From an uncultured Bacteroidales bacterium (GTDB taxonomy: Bacteria > Bacteroidota > Bacteroidia > Bacteroidales > UBA932), in NCBI GenBank assembly GCA_934700615.1, contig CAKUXR010000001.1, positions 1-64,000 of the forward strand: DNA of 64,000 nucleotides, in the 5' to 3' direction. Below are positions 60,828-64,000 of this stretch, piece after piece. The position numbers and the translations under genes are program-made. Each line of letters opens with the position of its first letter. Position 1 is the first letter of the stretch. The notes under the pieces are model-generated. The model had not been told where the DNA came from and did not search any database. It saw only the letters and a list, made by a program, of their open reading frames with translations.

Positions 60828-62252
60828 CTAGAATGTCTTTTCGATGTCCAGTTCCCTGTGTGTCACGGTGACTCTGATGTCGAACTTCCTTGCAAGATGC
60901 TCGGCAAGATGTTCCGCACTATAGACCGACCTGTGCTGTCCTCCGGTGCAGCCGAAGCAGACCTGAAGATGGGTGAACTTCCTCTCTATGAAGCGCTTTA
61001 CATGGGCATCGACCAATGCATAAACGCTGTCAAGGAAGGTAAAAATCTCGCCGTCATCCTCGAGGAACTTGATGACTTCCTTGTCAAGGCCGGTGAACTG
61101 ACGATAAAACTCGTACTTTCCGGGGTTGTTCACAGAACGGCAGTCGAAAACGTATCCGCCTCCGTTTCCTGAAGCGTCAGCCGGAATGCCTTTCTTATAT
61201 GCGAAACTGAAGATATTGACATGCAGTCTCTTGTCTTCGGCATTGACATAAAACTGCTCCATGGTGGTGAGTTTCGTAAGCACCTCTGACAGATAAGGAT
61301 AGCGTGCGAACGGACGCTGCATGAGCCTTCTCAGGTTGTCGATTGCGTAAGGCACGCTGGCGATGAAATGCGGCTTCTTCTCGAAATATCCGCGGAACCC
61401 GTACGCGCCCAGAACCTGAAGCGTGCGGAAAAGGACGAACAGCCTCAGACGCTCATGGAACTGCTTTTCGTCAATGTCAGGCATATAGCTTTTCAATGAC
61501 CTGAGATATGTCTGCACCAGTTCTTCCTTCAGGTCCTCAGGATAGCGGGAACGCGCCTGCCAGATGAAAGAAGCCACGTCGTAATAGATAGGACCGCGTC
61601 TTCCGCCCTGAAAGTCAATGAAATACGGCTCACCGTCCTTTATCATGACATTACGCGCCTGGAAGTCCCTGTAAAGGAATGTCTGCGTGTCTTCGCCCAG
61701 AAGATCATCGTGAAGTTTATCGAAATCGTCCTGAAGCCTGACCTCGTCGAACTCCATGCCTGTGGCCTTGAGGAAACAGTATTTGAAGTAATTCAGGTCG
61801 AACATCACCATCCTGCCATTGAAGGCCGGCTCAGGGAAACAGACATTGAAATCGAGGTCTTCCGCACCCTTGCACTGGATTTTCGGAAGCATCTCCAGGG
61901 TGTGGCGCAGCATTGACCTTTCATAGGAGGAGTATTCGCCGCTTTCGCGCCCCTGGGCGAGTTTGTCGTAAAGGAGGTCATTTCCGAGGTCCTCCTGGAT
62001 GTAGCTCATTCCGTCCTCGCTGACGGCAAGGACCTTCGGGACACGGATACCCTTCTCCAGAAAATGGCGGCTCAGATAACAGAATGCCCGGTTCTCTTTC
62101 AGGTTAAGTCCGAGGACTCCGACCAGGGAAATGCCTGTCTCGCCGGTGATTCTGAAATAACGGCGGTTGCTTCCGGATGAATTGAGTTCCTGGATGTCGG
62201 TGGCTTTCTGCCCGGCATAAGACTCGAAAAGTCTCTTAAGAGTATCTGTCAT
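60828..62252 (-). CDS. AmgK-like sugar kinase fused to a RapZ C-terminal domain
   Basis: 474 residues. Residues about 1-330 are an aminoglycoside-phosphotransferase-type kinase: LFESYAGQKATDIQELNSSG, the catalytic loop FLYRDFQARNVMIKDGEPYF (about 193-212, D and N) and IDFQGGRRGPIYYDVAS (metal Asp). In AmgK this fold phosphorylates MurNAc or GlcNAc at C1. From about 340 a RapZ C-terminal domain follows: YVFDCRSVNNPGKYEFY and VCFGCTGGQHRSVYSAEHLA. In E. coli RapZ this domain senses GlcN6P. The fusion with its MurU-like neighbour points to cell-wall sugar recycling with built-in sensing; the sensing part is inference. Confidence 0.88.
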   Translation of the reverse strand: MTDTLKRLFESYAGQKATDIQELNSSGSNRRYFRITGETGISLVGVLGLNLKENRAFCYLSRHFLEKGIRVPKVLAVSEDGMSYIQEDLGNDLLYDKLAQGRESGEYSSYERSMLRHTLEMLPKIQCKGAEDLDFNVCFPEPAFNGRMVMFDLNYFKYCFLKATGMEFDEVRLQDDFDKLHDDLLGEDTQTFLYRDFQARNVMIKDGEPYFIDFQGGRRGPIYYDVASFIWQARSRYPEDLKEELVQTYLRSLKSYMPDIDEKQFHERLRLFVLFRTLQVLGAYGFRGYFEKKPHFIASVPYAIDNLRRLMQRPFARYPYLSEVLTKLTTMEQFYVNAEDKRLHVNIFSFAYKKGIPADASGNGGGYVFDCRSVNNPGKYEFYRQFTGLDKEVIKFLEDDGEIFTFLDSVYALVDAHVKRFIERKFTHLQVCFGCTGGQHRSVYSAEHLAEHLARKFDIRVTVTHRELDIEKTF

Positions 62253-62357
62253 AATAGTTTACGTTCTAAAGTACACGTGAATTTGCCGCCCCGGACATGC
62301 TCTTTTCCGATGCCGTGGTTCACAGGCGGCGACAAAAGTTAAATCTTACCATGCTAA

Positions 62358-62390
62358 TTTAGCAATTTTCCGTCACAATTCGTACATTTG
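62358..62390 (+). promoter_or_regulatory. pncB promoter
   Basis: TACATTTG (62383-62390) matches the -7 consensus exactly; TTTAG at 62358-62362 is a fair -33 box with about 20 bp spacing. The leader is about 55 nt. Confidence 0.65.
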
Positions 62391-62452
62391 CATAATGTGG
62401 TAATCACATATAACATAATTATTAACAAAATGCTACGGCATTAGAATACGAC

Positions 62453-63952
62453 ATGGAAGTCAAAGAATTTGCATATTGCTCGGACAAGTACCAGTACACG
62501 ATGGGAAAGTCATTTATGGACTGCGGAAACGGAGAGAAAACGGCAGTCTTCAATCTGTTTTACAGAAAAGCACCTGAGAACAACAACTGGGCTGTAGTTT
62601 GCGGTACGGACGAGGTAGTCGAAATGATAGGCAACCTCGGGTCAATGCCGGAGGAGTTTTTCGAGAAGTTCCTTCCGGGAGAGGAATATGCTGATTTCCG
62701 CAGATATCTGGCCGGAATGAAGTTCACCGGAAACGTCTATGCGATGAAAGAAGGTGAACTCGCTTTCCCGAATGAGCCTATCATCACTGTAGAGGCCCCG
62801 CTCATCCAGGCTCAGGTACTTGAGACACCTATGCTCTGCATAATGAACCATCAGATGGCTGTGGCCACCAAGGCATCCAGAGTATGCCGTGCGACATCCC
62901 ATCCCGTAAGCGAATTCGGCTCCAGAAGAGCCCACGGCCCTTGGGCTGCGGTATATGGAGCGAAAGCGGCAATCATCGCGGGATGCGCCAGCACTTCCAA
63001 CATCCTGACCGGTGTCATAAACGGCGTCCCTTCCACGGGAACCATGGCCCACAGTTTCGTGACGTCATACGGAAGCACGGTAGAGGGCGAGCACAAGGCC
63101 TTCTGCGACTATATAAACACACACAGGGGTGAAAACCTGATTCTTCTCATTGACACATACGATACCCTCAGATGCGGTGTCCTCAATGCCATTAGGGCCT
63201 TCAAGGAAAACGGCATTGACAATGACTATCCTTACGGATACGGCATCAGGCTCGATTCCGGCGACCTCGCATACCTCTCTGCAGAGGTCAGGAAGATTCT
63301 GGACGCCCACGGACTTACAGGATGCAAGATATTCGCTACCAATTCGTTGGACGAGTACCTCATCACCGACCTCGAGAGACAGGGCGCGAAAATCGACTCT
63401 TACGGAGTGGGTGACGCCATCGCTACCAGCAAGGCGGCCCCATGCTTCGGCAACGTATATAAACTGGTGCAGATCGGGGATGAGCCGGTCCTGAAAAAGT
63501 CAGAGGACCGCATAAAGCTCATCAACCCGGGATTCCAGATTACATACCGTCTCATGAAGCATGACGATGAATTCGGAGACATTTTCAAGGCGGACGTCAC
63601 ATGCCTCCGCGGAGATGAACTGAGCCAGGACATCGAGCACGGCAAGACCTTCACCATCAAGGACGAATACGACCGTTACAAGTTCAAGACCTTCGACGAG
63701 GGGACTTACCAGTGGAAAGCGCTCCAGATTCCGGTAATCGAAAACGGCGAAAGATGCGCACCGAAGAGGACACTGATGGAGAAAAAAGCCTATTACAATG
63801 ACACGCTGGCGCACTTCAGCCCGTCCGAGAGGCGTCTAATCAACCCTCATTACTACAAGGTGGACATCTCCGACAACCTATACAACCTGAAGAACGATAT
63901 CCTCACCAAACTGGTGAACGAAATCAACAACTTCAGAATCGACAAGGACTAG
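62453..63952 (+). CDS. pncB: Nicotinate phosphoribosyltransferase
   Basis: 499 residues. The start VKEFAYCSDKYQYTMGKSFM, the central EFGSRRAHGPWAAVYGAKAA (about 157-176), STGTMAHSFVTSYGS with the phosphorylatable His, IDTYDTLRCGVLNAIRAFKE and RLDSGDLAYLS are nicotinate phosphoribosyltransferase blocks. It makes nicotinate mononucleotide from nicotinate and PRPP in NAD salvage. The gene directly downstream begins like nicotinamidase, which supplies the nicotinate. Confidence 0.95.
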   Translation: MEVKEFAYCSDKYQYTMGKSFMDCGNGEKTAVFNLFYRKAPENNNWAVVCGTDEVVEMIGNLGSMPEEFFEKFLPGEEYADFRRYLAGMKFTGNVYAMKEGELAFPNEPIITVEAPLIQAQVLETPMLCIMNHQMAVATKASRVCRATSHPVSEFGSRRAHGPWAAVYGAKAAIIAGCASTSNILTGVINGVPSTGTMAHSFVTSYGSTVEGEHKAFCDYINTHRGENLILLIDTYDTLRCGVLNAIRAFKENGIDNDYPYGYGIRLDSGDLAYLSAEVRKILDAHGLTGCKIFATNSLDEYLITDLERQGAKIDSYGVGDAIATSKAAPCFGNVYKLVQIGDEPVLKKSEDRIKLINPGFQITYRLMKHDDEFGDIFKADVTCLRGDELSQDIEHGKTFTIKDEYDRYKFKTFDEGTYQWKALQIPVIENGERCAPKRTLMEKKAYYNDTLAHFSPSERRLINPHYYKVDISDNLYNLKNDILTKLVNEINNFRIDKD

Positions 63953-63965
63953 ATATTTGAAAGAT

Positions 63966-64000
63966 ATGATCAATGATTCTGTACTAATCGTAGTCGACAT
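63966..64000 (+). CDS. pncA: Probable nicotinamidase, first 11 codons only
   Basis: ATG at 63966 gives MINDSVLIVVD and then the window ends. LIVVD followed by Met-Gln-x-Asp is the usual start of nicotinamidases of the isochorismatase fold, and the next two bases (AT) agree with Met. Position 13 bp behind pncB supports the call. Partial because of the window edge. Confidence 0.6.
   Translation, partial: MINDSVLIVVD

Noticed and set aside
1..64000. tRNA, rRNA, tmRNA, RNase P RNA genes
   Set aside because: Looked for conserved cores on both strands by eye; only the SRP RNA was found. A covariance search would be needed to exclude others.

Overview
The window comes from a member of the Bacteroidales. 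The evidence is a UpxY-type NusG paralogue heading a surface-polysaccharide operon, TAnnTTTG promoters of the Bacteroides type, a Porin_10-like outer-membrane protein, a BACON-domain lipoprotein, a fimbrillin-like lipoprotein, an exbB-exbD-exbD set and a RapZ-fused sugar kinase. No 16S or other taxonomic marker is present, so I do not name a genus.

Layout. (1) About 1-26.3 kb, all on the minus strand: a surface polysaccharide (capsule/O-antigen) locus. It reads from upxY (26.2 kb) through a membrane NDP-sugar dehydratase, UDP-glucose dehydrogenase, a UDP-glucuronate 4-epimerase-like enzyme and the three UDP-L-FucNAc enzymes (fnlA/B/C type), then wzx, wzy, three glycosyltransferases, two alpha/alpha-toroid proteins, two oxidoreductases and an ATP-grasp ligase. 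It ends in a broken acyltransferase. Between fnlC and wzx (about 12.3-16.7 kb) sits a non-polysaccharide insert: a DUF3990 protein with a partner gene, an interrupted small ORF, an unrecognised two-gene pair and a decayed IS66 element. (2) 26.3-27.0 kb: the upxY promoter, a C11 tract and a repeat element with terminal inverted repeats. (3) 27.0-34.9 kb: envelope genes (YitT/YczE-like membrane protein, M13 peptidase lipoprotein, ABC permease, lytic transglycosylase, porin). (4) 35.1-38.6 kb: a DUF1016 (YhcG) nuclease overlapping a UvrD/PcrA helicase. (5) 38.6-47.3 kb: intergenic repeats, the SRP RNA gene, a TPR protein, an rRNA methyltransferase, an SRPBCC protein, pyrE, and two lipoproteins. 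(6) 47.3-64 kb: housekeeping genes: a Nudix hydrolase, queA, dprA, tatD, ansA, exbB/exbD, asnS, udk, a TonB-like protein, a DivIC-like protein, a nucleotidyltransferase, a CPBP protease, a MurU/AmgK-like pair, pncB and the first codons of a probable pncA.

The strongest unexplained signal is at the DNA level. The heptamer CATTGAC/GTCAATG occurs about 60 times by hand count in the last 37 kb, on both strands and mostly inside genes. About 4-5 copies would be expected with even base use. Its density drops to background in the AT-rich left 16.8 kb, which also looks horizontally acquired. A second signal is a family of intergenic repeats near 26.8, 38.7 and 47.0 kb, in which two copies keep a perfect hairpin although the stem sequence has changed.
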